Assembly (NCBI GenBank): GCA_965267435.1
Contig: OZ253960.1
Span: 2,046,001 to 2,110,000 of the forward strand
Direction: 5' to 3'
DNA from: JAWPMT01 sp965267435
Lineage (GTDB): Bacteria > Bacteroidota > Bacteroidia > Cytophagales > Cyclobacteriaceae
DNA: 64,000 bases
Positions within the stretch are counted from its first letter, which is position 1; each line of letters begins with the position of its first letter. Under the pieces are notes generated by a model that searched no databases, was not told where the DNA came from, and worked only from the letters and a program-made list of their open reading frames with translations. Below are positions 19,196 through 26,988 of this stretch, piece by piece. Position numbers and translations under genes: made by a program.

Positions 19196-20640
19196 TGGGA
19201 GATGATCTGCTGTAGTTCAGTTTGTAATCTAGTCACGACCTCGGGTCTCTCAAGGAAAAGATTGTTGGTTTCTGCGGGGTCTTCGGCGAGATTATACAAC
19301 TGGCCCTCAGGATCTCCAGGTCCGGGATCAATCCTGCTGGGCTTCGTAAAACCGCCGGACCCCAACCGGTCGATCAACTTCCATTCTCCTGAGCGGATCA
19401 TCATGGCACCCGAAGCAGACTTGATGACAAGGGGCGCTCTATCAGCACTCCCGGTAGAAGTTCGCCCTGTCAATGTGGGCAAAAAACTCTGACTATCAAC
19501 TGGTATGCCCTCTGCAGCCGCTCCGGTCACTTCTGCCATTGTGGCCATTACATCGGTGAAACTCACCAGCTTATCTGTCTCTGTGCCGGCCTTCACTTTC
19601 CCGGGCCATCGAACGATAAATGGCATGCGATGACCTCCCTCCCATGCATCTCCTTTCATACCGCGAAGTCCTCCGGAAGAGTCATGCCCCAGTCGCTCGA
19701 CATCGTCATCGTACCACACGGGGCCATTGTCGGATGAAAATACGAGCAGCGTGTTGTCGTACATTCCGGCTGCCTTCAAGGCATTGATTACACGACCAAT
19801 CTGATCGTCGACCATCATGAGGAAATCACCGTACATGCCGGCGCCGCTCTTTCCCTCATATTCCGGTGACGGCAACCAGGGCGTATGCGGCGCGGGATAC
19901 GCCAGGTACACCATGAGTGGCTCACCGTCGTTCGTCGCACTCGAGTGATTGTCAATGACACTGATCGCCTCATCTGTGAATCGCGGAAGTACATCTTTCA
20001 ATTCCAGATCCGGGGCAATTCCGCCAGCGCGCCAAAAGGCTCCTTGTATCGGCGACCACCCTTCGGAATAGTTCGCTCCAATACTATCAGATGGTGGATT
20101 GACTGCTTGATTGCCACGAATATAGAAGTACGGTGGAATGTCTGTCGAAGCACGAATACCGAAATAGCTATCAAACCCCCGATCCACAGGCCCACCTGGT
20201 AGTGGATTCTCGTAACCGTTTTCCTGAAAACCAAGGTGCCATTTGCCTACCATCGCCGTCCGGTATCCCCTGGTTTTCAGGAGTTTCGGCACTGTTTGCT
20301 GTCCCTCAGCGATAAGGGGCCGCTGCCTCCATGGTGAGACATCCGTCCGAAACGGAAACTGACCGGTCATCAACCCATATCTTGACGGATGGCACAAGGG
20401 TCCACCTGCATGTGCATCCGTGAAGCGCATGCCTTCCGTAGCAAATGAATTGATATGGGGTGTTGCTATTTTCGATTCGGGATTGTAGCAACCGGGGTCC
20501 CCGTAGCCCATGTCATCAACTAGAATAATGACGATGTCAGGAAGGGGATCGGACTCACCGCTTTCAGAAACGCAGCCAGAACTGATGACCATCAGGGATA
20601 ACCAGGAGAATAGAGAAAAGTAGGATTTGAGAGACTTCAT
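19192..20640 (-). CDS. Type I (formylglycine) sulfatase, lipoprotein
   Basis: A 482-residue S1-family sulfatase. The lipobox is VISSGC (Cys 23). Metal ligands are in VDDMGYGD (D42, D43) and the formylglycine site is C83 in CHPSR, followed by YGLMTG. Later motifs include GKWHLGF, the SSDNGP metal site and a C-terminal LYNLAEDPAETNNL. It hydrolyses sulfate esters from glycans after Cys is converted to formylglycine by an enzyme not encoded in this window. It is the first gene of a two-gene unit with the DUF5060 glycosidase (ATGA overlap). The carbohydrate substrate is unknown. Confidence 0.94.
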   Translation of the reverse strand: MKSLKSYFSLFSWLSLMVISSGCVSESGESDPLPDIVIILVDDMGYGDPGCYNPESKIATPHINSFATEGMRFTDAHAGGPLCHPSRYGLMTGQFPFRTDVSPWRQRPLIAEGQQTVPKLLKTRGYRTAMVGKWHLGFQENGYENPLPGGPVDRGFDSYFGIRASTDIPPYFYIRGNQAVNPPSDSIGANYSEGWSPIQGAFWRAGGIAPDLELKDVLPRFTDEAISVIDNHSSATNDGEPLMVYLAYPAPHTPWLPSPEYEGKSGAGMYGDFLMMVDDQIGRVINALKAAGMYDNTLLVFSSDNGPVWYDDDVERLGHDSSGGLRGMKGDAWEGGHRMPFIVRWPGKVKAGTETDKLVSFTDVMATMAEVTGAAAEGIPVDSQSFLPTLTGRTSTGSADRAPLVIKSASGAMMIRSGEWKLIDRLGSGGFTKPSRIDPGPGDPEGQLYNLAEDPAETNNLFLERPEVVTRLQTELQQIISQ

Positions 20641-20732
20641 TGAACAGGGCTATTACTTCCCTCAAGCTCGGTAATTATTGGGAGTATTCAAGATCCGGAC
20701 TGCAGTACAGATCAAAAAATATGTATCGTGAT

Positions 20733-20751
20733 CCCCGGATTTATTCCGGGG
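20733..20751. repeat. Short perfect hairpin upstream of the sulfatase
   Basis: CCCCGGA and TCCGGGG flank a TTTAT loop. It lies in the 350-bp gene-free stretch between the divergently placed sulfatase start and the DUF4407 stop. No T-tract follows. Confidence 0.5.
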
Positions 20752-20857
20752 TCTCCCGCTACTGGCCGATTTTACTCATTAAAGCTTTCAACGCAATTCT
20801 TAGCGCCATCCTGAGAAAAGTTAATTTGCCTTCTAAAGGCCGGAAATCCATTTCCTT

Positions 20858-20982
20858 CGTCATTCAGACTGGAACTAAGTCGAAGGAAGAATCTTTGACG
20901 AAGGAGTTCGGATTCTTCCCGAGCTGCCTATTCGCGTCAAGGAGATCCTTCAGTCGGGTCGAAACCCTCCTTCTGGATGACG
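20858..20982. repeat. REP-like palindromic intergenic element, about 125 bp
   Basis: The ends CGTCATTCAGA and TCTGGATGACG are inverted copies with one mismatch. Inside, GGAAGAATC (20885-20893) pairs with GATTCTTCC (20911-20919), and a further GGAGATCCTTC lies near the right end. This nested layout, with GTCATTC...GATGAC termini, matches the style of abundant intergenic repeats in Bacteroidota. It lies 10 bases past the DUF4407 stop. I see no coding potential. Confidence 0.6.
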
Positions 20983-20992
20983 CGAAAAGTCA

Positions 20993-22045
20993 TCAGGTAT
21001 TATCCAATCCCAGCTGTAGTCGGTTCGTGACGTAGTCCAGCTCTTCCCTGGTGAGTCGGCCGGAGCGCTTCTTGATCATAGAATTGAGTTTGGCCAGGTC
21101 CTCGTAGTACGCTGCTTCGTAGCCATACTCTTCTTTCTTCAGCACGTAATCATACGGTCCTCGCTGTGAAATGAGCTTCACGAGAACCGGTGCAGTCTCC
21201 ACTGCAAGAAAAAGCAGCATGATGAACCAGTGGGCCATAGCGATCGCCGCGCTCTTGGCAGCAAGCCTACTCAGTGCCTCGATCCGAGAGGCCAGTCCTG
21301 TCAGTTGGGCGTCTGCTACCCCCGCCAGCGCGGTCTGCTGTTCCGCCTCCAAATCTGCCAGTTGGTCCTGCTTTTCGGCAATGAGCGCGTTGTTCGTCGT
21401 TTGCAGTGCCTCCAACTCAGCCTCTACCCGGTCGGCATCGGCTTTTTTGATCCGATAAATAGGGCCAGCATTTCGTTGTTTCGTCCCACCCGTGCCGTCG
21501 GCTTCTTCCTGGGCAATTCTCCGCAGTTCATCGCGGCTTTCAGTTTTTTCTGAGATCTCGGCCTTCAGGACCTGAATTTCGCTCTGAAGGCGATCTCGTG
21601 TGCTGGTAAAGCGATCCTTCACGGTCAGTTCCTTGATGGCCTTGTCCTCCTGGATCATCAAGGCGATCTCACTCTCCACCTCCTTCTCGAATATCTTCAG
21701 CTCCAGTGGCTTGGCAATAACGATGGAAATGATGATGGCCAATATGATTCGGGGCACGGCTGCGAGCAACTCTCGGTTCGTATCTCCATTCTTTCGCATG
21801 CTCGACACAATGTATCGGTCCAGGTTGAAGATCATCAGTCCCCAGACCAACCCAAATACAACGGCCATGAAGTAGTTATCAAAAACGGTATAGAGGGCGT
21901 AGCCACCCGCGATGGCAGCGAAAACGCCAGTGAAGAAAATGGTGGCTCCGATACCCACATACTTGCTGGACTCAGAAGGGCAATTGGAGAGGATGGGCTT
22001 GCTGGCTCCAGCACACAGCCAGAAAAATTCTTTCAACCGCTTCAT
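20993..22045 (-). CDS. DUF4407 domain membrane protein
   Basis: A 350-residue protein. Three N-terminal membrane segments are visible (YVGIGATIFFTGVFAAIAGGY; FMAVVFGLVWGLMIFNLDR; then VPRIILAIIISIVIAKPLEL) and a fourth near residues 275-295 (AIAMAHWFIMLLFLAVETAPVLV). Between them is a roughly 130-residue charged coiled-coil (IQVLKAEISEKTESRDEL...LEALQTTNNALIAEKQDQLADLEAEQQ). The segment LMIFNLDRYIVSSMRK is characteristic of DUF4407. The family has no assigned function. The gene is monocistronic and flanked on both sides by palindromic repeat elements. Confidence 0.85.
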   Translation of the reverse strand: MKRLKEFFWLCAGASKPILSNCPSESSKYVGIGATIFFTGVFAAIAGGYALYTVFDNYFMAVVFGLVWGLMIFNLDRYIVSSMRKNGDTNRELLAAVPRIILAIIISIVIAKPLELKIFEKEVESEIALMIQEDKAIKELTVKDRFTSTRDRLQSEIQVLKAEISEKTESRDELRRIAQEEADGTGGTKQRNAGPIYRIKKADADRVEAELEALQTTNNALIAEKQDQLADLEAEQQTALAGVADAQLTGLASRIEALSRLAAKSAAIAMAHWFIMLLFLAVETAPVLVKLISQRGPYDYVLKKEEYGYEAAYYEDLAKLNSMIKKRSGRLTREELDYVTNRLQLGLDNT

Positions 22046-22198
22046 AGTTGGCTCTTTTTAATACAACTCCAACGTTGCGAGTGAGGCTTTGTTATCCCGT
22101 AATGGCATTGAGTGGTACATAAGCCTGGTTTTGACAGCACCTGGGAAACGTGCGCTCGATCGAGGTTTTGAGGCTCAAGTCACCCCCTTCCCATCCAA

Positions 22199-22382
22199 TG
22201 CTATTAAGCTACGAGAATTAAACTGCCTTCCAGAAAAGCAAAGTCATTTTGACGTCAGGAAAAATCTATTGATGATGCTAGGTAAAATCGGCTATTTATA
22301 TGAATAGATCCCTCCTTCGTCGGGATGACTTTTAGAAGGATTGCTTTTCAGGAAGGCTTTTCCCTACCTTAACTTAATAGCA
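22199..22382. repeat. 184-bp nested inverted repeat (MITE-like or structured RNA)
   Basis: The termini TGCTATTAAG and CTTAATAGCA are perfect inverted copies. Inside, GCCTTCCAGAAAAGCAA (22225-22241) pairs with TTGCTTTTCAGGAAGGC (22341-22357) with one mismatch, then AAGTCATTTTGACG (22241-22254) with CGTCGGGATGACTT (22318-22331), then ATCTAT with ATAGAT around a loop of about 34 bases. The whole unit could fold into one long interrupted hairpin. There is no open frame of note. It lies upstream of the DUF4407 gene start. The inner arms resemble the ends of the element at 20858-20982. Confidence 0.65.
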
Positions 22383-22474
22383 CCGTTGCCCCCTCAAGGG
22401 GGTGAAAAAATGGTTTCTATTGCACGGGATGGTCTTAGGCGCAGCCTATGGCAGCATCTGCGGAAGGGATAGAA

Positions 22475-22537
22475 CCGTGAAGTGAGAGAAGAGTATACGC
22501 CCTTGGGAATCACAAATGAACAATCTCTACTTCACGG
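22475..22537. repeat. 63-bp hairpin repeat, copy A
   Basis: The ends CCGTGAAGTGAGAGA and TCTCTACTTCACGG pair over 14 base pairs with one bulged G, around a 33-34 base loop. The same 63-base architecture, with the same stem but a different loop, occurs at 34051-34113. The third pair is G-C here and C-G there, a compensatory change. It lies about 95 bases beyond the stop of the oxidoreductase gene at 22633. Confidence 0.6.
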
Positions 22538-22632
22538 TGATAGCCCGCCCCTGACGAGAGAACAGCCCCAGACGAGGTCACTGGCAGAGATCATGCCTTT
22601 CTCTCCGTCAGGGGGCCGCCCTAAAAAACTTC

Positions 22633-24819
22633 TTAACCCAACTCGATCTTTTGATTGGATGTCATGAATGGTTGATGGTAATACCGGTCGCCAGTGGCCT
22701 GGTACAACGCATTCGCCAGTGCTCCGATCACGGGTGGAAGCGACGGCTCGCCAAGACCTGTCGGATCGATGCCATTGTCCACGAAGAAGACCTCAATCTC
22801 CGCCGGTGCCTCGCCGTTTTTGATCAGTCGGTAGTCATTGAAATTGCTCTCCCTAGGGGCACCATCCGCGAAAGTGATCTGGCTGTACATCGCGTGGCCA
22901 ATGCCATCGATGATACCGCCCTCGAGCTGGTTGATCGCGCCTTCCTTGTTGACGACAATGCCACAGTCGACGGCACACCACACCTTTTGTACTTTGGGGG
23001 TATTGCCCTTCAAGACCACGTCGACGACCTGTGCCACGTAAGACCTATGACAGTAGTACGCAGCAACGCCGCGGTACACCCCTGGTGTGGGTTGCCCCCA
23101 ATTCGCCTTCTCCTTGACTAATTCAAGCACGCCAGCATAGCGTTCGGCATCGTAGTCGTTGTCGTCACCAACAGGACTGTCCATGGCTCTGTTGAACAGT
23201 GCCAACCTGAACTCAATCGGATCCTTCCCCGCGGCTTCGGCCACTTCGTCCATGAAGGATTGTTCGGCACCGGCGATGAAGTTGGATCTTGGCGCTCTCC
23301 AGGCACCAGTCGAGATCTTGGTATCGACCCCTACGTCGACGGACTTAAAATTGTCCAGCGTCCCCGCCGGGAAGCGGTTGGCGAACAATGGGCTGGAAGG
23401 TATTCCCGCGCCCTTCACCTGCCATGAGGACAGCTCGTTGTTCTCGTCGATGGTGGCCGTGTATTTCACCCGATAGGCAGGCCTGTAGATGCCGTGGGTC
23501 ATATCATCTTCGCGCGAGTAGATGAGTTTGACGGGGCCACCGATCTTTTGCGAGATCGCAGCCGCTTCGAGGCCGAAATTGCCATATAGCCGTCGACCGA
23601 AGCCACCACCCATCCGCGTCATCTTCACCTGGACCTTGTCCTCGGGCATGTCGAGCAACTCCGCTGCCCAACCACGCAGTCTTTCGGGTGTTTGTATCGG
23701 ACCAACCAACACGGCCTTCTCGGCCGTCACATCCGCGAAGAAATTCATGGGCTCCATCGCATTGTGTGGGAGAAAGGGAGCTGAATACGTTCTTTCTATC
23801 ACGCGATGGCCTCTGGCAATCATCTGATCGGGATTACCATCCTGGCGCGCTACCTCTCCCCTTTGGTTGTCAATGGCATCCTTTAACAGTCGCTCATGGT
23901 CCTCGCTGCTCTCCAGGGTCCCATCGGCCTCCCACTCCGCGACAAGCGCCTTCTTGGCATTCATCAGTGGCCACGTGGATGTACCCGTGATCACAATCAT
24001 TTCATTGAAGGCATTCATGCGTGACCTCCTGTTATCGAGGGATATATCGATTGTAAACACATCCGAGATACCGTCCATGGCCTTGACCGCTGTCGCATCG
24101 AATGACTTGAGTTTCATCCCAAATGCCGGCGCGTGGACTATCGTGGCGAGGGTCTGCCCCTCCTGATCATAATCCAGGCCAAACAGGGGCGCTCCAGTCA
24201 CGATCTTGGGGCCGTCGACATTCTTGACGCTGGTGCCAATGAGCTGAAAATCTTTGGGGTCCTTCAAGGGCACTTCTTCGGGTACCTGTATGGAAGCTGC
24301 CTCCACAGCGACATCACCATAGCCGAGCTCATCACCGGTCCTGATGTTTTTCAGGACACCCTTTTCGGTAGTGACCTGTTCGATGGAGACTTGCCACCGT
24401 TTGGCTGCTGCTTCAACAAGCATGCGTCTGGCAGTGGCACCGGCCATACGGAGAATCGACCAGCTACTGCGTATCGAACCGCTACCACCGGCTACCTGCC
24501 GCTGAAAACTATTCGTATCCAGATCGGCTTGTTCGACCCTCACCTGGGACCAGTCAGCATCGAGTTCCTCCGCCACGATCATCGGCATGGCGGTCTTGAC
24601 GTTTTGTCCGACTTCGGGATTGGGAGAAAAGATCGTCACAAGCCCATTATCGGCGATTTTGATGAAGGCATTGACGTCAAACCACTCTTCGGGAATGCTC
24701 TCCCCCACCTGCGGCGTGCAGGAGGCCAGCCAGTTGAAGCCAATGAGGAGTCCGCTACCACTGGCGGCGGATACTTTCAAGAAAGACCTTCGGTTGATGG
24801 ATGTTTTCACTCGTGTCAT
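22633..24819 (-). CDS. Molybdopterin-binding oxidoreductase large subunit (isoquinoline 1-oxidoreductase beta-like)
   Basis: A 728-residue protein of the xanthine dehydrogenase family. The N-terminus has a Tat-type signal (RRSFLKVSAASGSGLLIG) followed by a possible lipidation Cys (WLASC). The cofactor-binding segments MGGGFGRRLYG and GAWRAPRSN are present, and the catalytic glutamate is in GLGEPSLPP near the C-terminus; an N-terminal MPMIVAEELDADW and a repeated central RQVAGGSGSIRSSW segment match IorB-type proteins. These enzymes hydroxylate aldehydes or N-heterocycles using a molybdenum cofactor and need a small 2Fe-2S subunit. No such subunit gene lies next to it here: upstream is the four-helix-bundle gene. 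The electron partner must be encoded elsewhere. Substrate unknown. Confidence 0.9.
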   Translation of the reverse strand: MTRVKTSINRRSFLKVSAASGSGLLIGFNWLASCTPQVGESIPEEWFDVNAFIKIADNGLVTIFSPNPEVGQNVKTAMPMIVAEELDADWSQVRVEQADLDTNSFQRQVAGGSGSIRSSWSILRMAGATARRMLVEAAAKRWQVSIEQVTTEKGVLKNIRTGDELGYGDVAVEAASIQVPEEVPLKDPKDFQLIGTSVKNVDGPKIVTGAPLFGLDYDQEGQTLATIVHAPAFGMKLKSFDATAVKAMDGISDVFTIDISLDNRRSRMNAFNEMIVITGTSTWPLMNAKKALVAEWEADGTLESSEDHERLLKDAIDNQRGEVARQDGNPDQMIARGHRVIERTYSAPFLPHNAMEPMNFFADVTAEKAVLVGPIQTPERLRGWAAELLDMPEDKVQVKMTRMGGGFGRRLYGNFGLEAAAISQKIGGPVKLIYSREDDMTHGIYRPAYRVKYTATIDENNELSSWQVKGAGIPSSPLFANRFPAGTLDNFKSVDVGVDTKISTGAWRAPRSNFIAGAEQSFMDEVAEAAGKDPIEFRLALFNRAMDSPVGDDNDYDAERYAGVLELVKEKANWGQPTPGVYRGVAAYYCHRSYVAQVVDVVLKGNTPKVQKVWCAVDCGIVVNKEGAINQLEGGIIDGIGHAMYSQITFADGAPRESNFNDYRLIKNGEAPAEIEVFFVDNGIDPTGLGEPSLPPVIGALANALYQATGDRYYHQPFMTSNQKIELG

Positions 24820-24942
24820 GATGCTCAGTTTTTCGCAGTTTTTCTCCTCACAGGAGATGTTACCTGGTCCACTTTGGAATCACCAAAAAGGTACTGGATA
24901 AATGCCGTATTGCGGGAGTGTTTCGAGGTATTTTGGGGATTG

Positions 24943-25514
24943 TTAATAGTCGATAGTGTTTAGTCCATAGACCATAGTCGATAGTTATCTCATTCACCAT
25001 GGACCATCAACCATGGACTATTAACTATCGACTATTGACCATCCGACCATCGACTTGAACAACACCATGCCATTAATGGGCCATCACAAGCCCAGACTAT
25101 TTCTAAGCGCTTGAATCATCTTTATGATTTCGGTGAGCTCTGCATAGAATTTGTCAAAGTCGTCTTGACTGATAATCTTTCTACGCCTTCCAACATAAAG
25201 ACACGTGATTACTTCAATTCCTGATCTAAGCGCAATTCCGAGAAATCGGTTGAACTCTTTGTTGCTCTGGCCAGTGCTACCCTCTGCTATATTCAGAGCA
25301 ATCGAATCCGCTGCTCTTTTAATTTGAGAGGTCAAAATGTACTGCTCGTCTTTAGGGAAACTTTTCGTCAGCTCATCAACCGCACCTGTCAACTCGACAG
25401 CCTTTTGCCACACCTTCAGATTTTCGAACTTAAATGCCATAGTATTTGACTATTAACTATTGACCATGGACTATCGACCATAGACTATAGTCCATAGTCG
25501 ATAGTCCATAGTCA
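24943..25514. mobile_element. Candidate non-autonomous element: four-helix-bundle gene in ATAGTC/GACTAT repeats
   Basis: The gene at 25084-25440 is flanked on both sides by stretches made almost wholly of short direct and inverted words: ATAGTC, GACTAT, CCATAG, CCATGGACTAT, ATCGACTATTGACC (24943-25058 and 25441-25514). Nothing like this occurs elsewhere in the window. The arrangement looks like a cassette inserted between the oxidoreductase gene and the sulfatase array. No transposase, reverse transcriptase or target-site duplication could be identified, so the limits are approximate. Confidence 0.5.
25084..25440 (-). CDS. Four-helix-bundle protein (23S rRNA IVS / S23, Avd-like family)
   Basis: A 118-residue protein that starts MAFKFENLKVWQKAVELTGAV, the typical opening of the four-helix-bundle family found in 23S rRNA intervening sequences and related to the Avd accessory protein of diversity-generating retroelements. 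Other family landmarks are SQIKRAADSIALNIAEGS and NRFLGIALRSGIEVITCL. Four helices cover nearly the whole chain, with many basic residues. Solitary copies are common in Bacteroidota; the function is unknown, with nucleic acid binding likely from basic surface residues. It is embedded in dense short repeats on both sides, and no reverse transcriptase is nearby. Confidence 0.9.
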   Translation of the reverse strand: MAFKFENLKVWQKAVELTGAVDELTKSFPKDEQYILTSQIKRAADSIALNIAEGSTGQSNKEFNRFLGIALRSGIEVITCLYVGRRRKIISQDDFDKFYAELTEIIKMIQALRNSLGL

Positions 25515-25537
25515 ATTCGGCCTCTTCAGCAATCTAC

Positions 25538-26941
25538 TTATTCGTCTCCACCACCTAGCCTACCACGCAACACTTCATCCAACTCTTTCACAATGCCCGG
25601 ATTATTCTCGGCCAAATTCACAGTCTCCTTCGTCTCGCTGGCATGGTCGTAGAGTTCATAATAGCCATCGTCATGACGCACCAATCGATATCGATCTGTG
25701 CGAATGGTACTCGCCCTGCGCCCATAGGATATGGCTGCGTGTCCACTGCCTGCTGGATCTTGTAGCAAACCCATCAAGGATTGACCTTGAATGAAATCCG
25801 GAACAGCGACATCGCTCAGTTCGCAGAGCGTGGGGAATACGTCAATCGTCTCCACCATGGCATTCGTTGCTTCACCCGGTCGTGACACCCCTGGACTGAC
25901 AACAATCAAAGGAGATCGCAAGGATTCTTCGAAAAGCGCGTGTTTCCCCCAAATGGCATGTTCGCCCAGGTGCCAGCCATGATCCCCCCAGAGTACGATG
26001 GTTGTACTTTCCGTGAGTCCCAGAGACTCTAGCGCCGCCAGCAGCTTACCCACCTGTGCATCAGCGTAGCTCACGCAAGCGGCATAGTGCCTTCTGACTT
26101 CCTCCGCGAAGTCCCGATCTTCCCGAGGGTCGCGATCCCAGCGATTGTATCGCATGAATTCACCAGATCGGTGCCAGGTGGTCTTGCTGTCCGGTTGATC
26201 AGGGTGCGGTGTTGGTGGCAGGGAAGTGTCTTCATAACGCATGTATTTGGCTGGAGCCCCAAAAGGAAGGTGCGGCCGAATAAAGCCCACCGCCAAAAAG
26301 AAGGGCTTATTTCCTGAGCTCAAACGATCCAGTTCTTGGAGCGCTTTCGCAGCAATCAATCCATCCGGGTAAATGTCATCCTCACCTTCGGTGCTCTGGA
26401 AAACATCCATCTTACCGGCGTCGATTCGTATCTCGCCATGGGCCAGCCCATGCATGGCTCCTCGAGGATGCTGCCACGGTCCGGTTGGCATGAGGCTCCT
26501 ATCCCACGAATTGGGCATCTCCGGCTTTTCGCGATCATCCCAATCATCGCCGCCCATGCCGCCAGGGTGATGAGATACCTTTCCTACTGATACCGTCTCA
26601 TAGCCATGCTGGCGAAACCACGCCGGCATGGAGGGTGGAACATCCTCTTTTTGCGCTATTCGCTCTGAGCGCTGAAACAACGCGTTATTACCTCTTGGTC
26701 CGTAAAGCCCAGTCAGGAGCGCACTCCTGGAAGCACCACAGGTGGGGGCCTGCACATAATGCCTGGAAAACAAGCGACCATTGGCCGCCAGTCGATCAAT
26801 GTTTGGAGAATGCATGTAATCCACCCCATAGCATCCCAGCTCTGGCCGTAAGTCATCCACGCAGATCATGAGCACATTGCGACGCTGACCTGAGGCGAAA
26901 CTGAGAATGAGCATCGATAAGAGGAAAAACTGAATTTTCAT
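25538..26941 (-). CDS. Type I sulfatase, iduronate-2-sulfatase-like
   Basis: A sulfatase of 467 residues from the ATG at 26941; that start gives a clean Sec signal (MKIQFFLLSMLILSFASGQ). An alternative ATG at 26992 overlaps the upstream stop but adds 17 charged residues before the signal. Metal ligands are in ICVDDLRPELGCYG and the modified Cys is in CGASR (about residue 68), an Ala variant of the CxPxR consensus. The DLRPELG motif, YETVSVGKVSHHPGG, WGDHGWHLGEHAIWGKH and a C-terminal YELYDHASETKETVNLAENNP resemble the iduronate-2-sulfatase group. It is the last gene of the sulfatase array, next to the four-helix-bundle element. Confidence 0.93.
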   Translation of the reverse strand: MKIQFFLLSMLILSFASGQRRNVLMICVDDLRPELGCYGVDYMHSPNIDRLAANGRLFSRHYVQAPTCGASRSALLTGLYGPRGNNALFQRSERIAQKEDVPPSMPAWFRQHGYETVSVGKVSHHPGGMGGDDWDDREKPEMPNSWDRSLMPTGPWQHPRGAMHGLAHGEIRIDAGKMDVFQSTEGEDDIYPDGLIAAKALQELDRLSSGNKPFFLAVGFIRPHLPFGAPAKYMRYEDTSLPPTPHPDQPDSKTTWHRSGEFMRYNRWDRDPREDRDFAEEVRRHYAACVSYADAQVGKLLAALESLGLTESTTIVLWGDHGWHLGEHAIWGKHALFEESLRSPLIVVSPGVSRPGEATNAMVETIDVFPTLCELSDVAVPDFIQGQSLMGLLQDPAGSGHAAISYGRRASTIRTDRYRLVRHDDGYYELYDHASETKETVNLAENNPGIVKELDEVLRGRLGGGDE

Positions 26942-26988
26942 GGTATGCTTAATCATTTGAATGGGTGAGCAGCGTTTCTCAATCGTAT

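Noticed and set aside
20640..21035. Plus-strand open frame of 131 codons
   Set aside because: It runs through two palindromic repeat elements and into the DUF4407 gene on the other strand; the protein sequence is repeat-derived.
24133..24963. Plus-strand open frame of 276 codons
   Set aside because: Antisense to the molybdopterin oxidoreductase, Cys/His/Pro-rich without motifs.
24943..25514. CRISPR array or diversity-generating retroelement
   Set aside because: Repeats are short words in both orientations without regular spacers, so not CRISPR. No reverse transcriptase or template/variable repeat pair is present, so not a complete retroelement.
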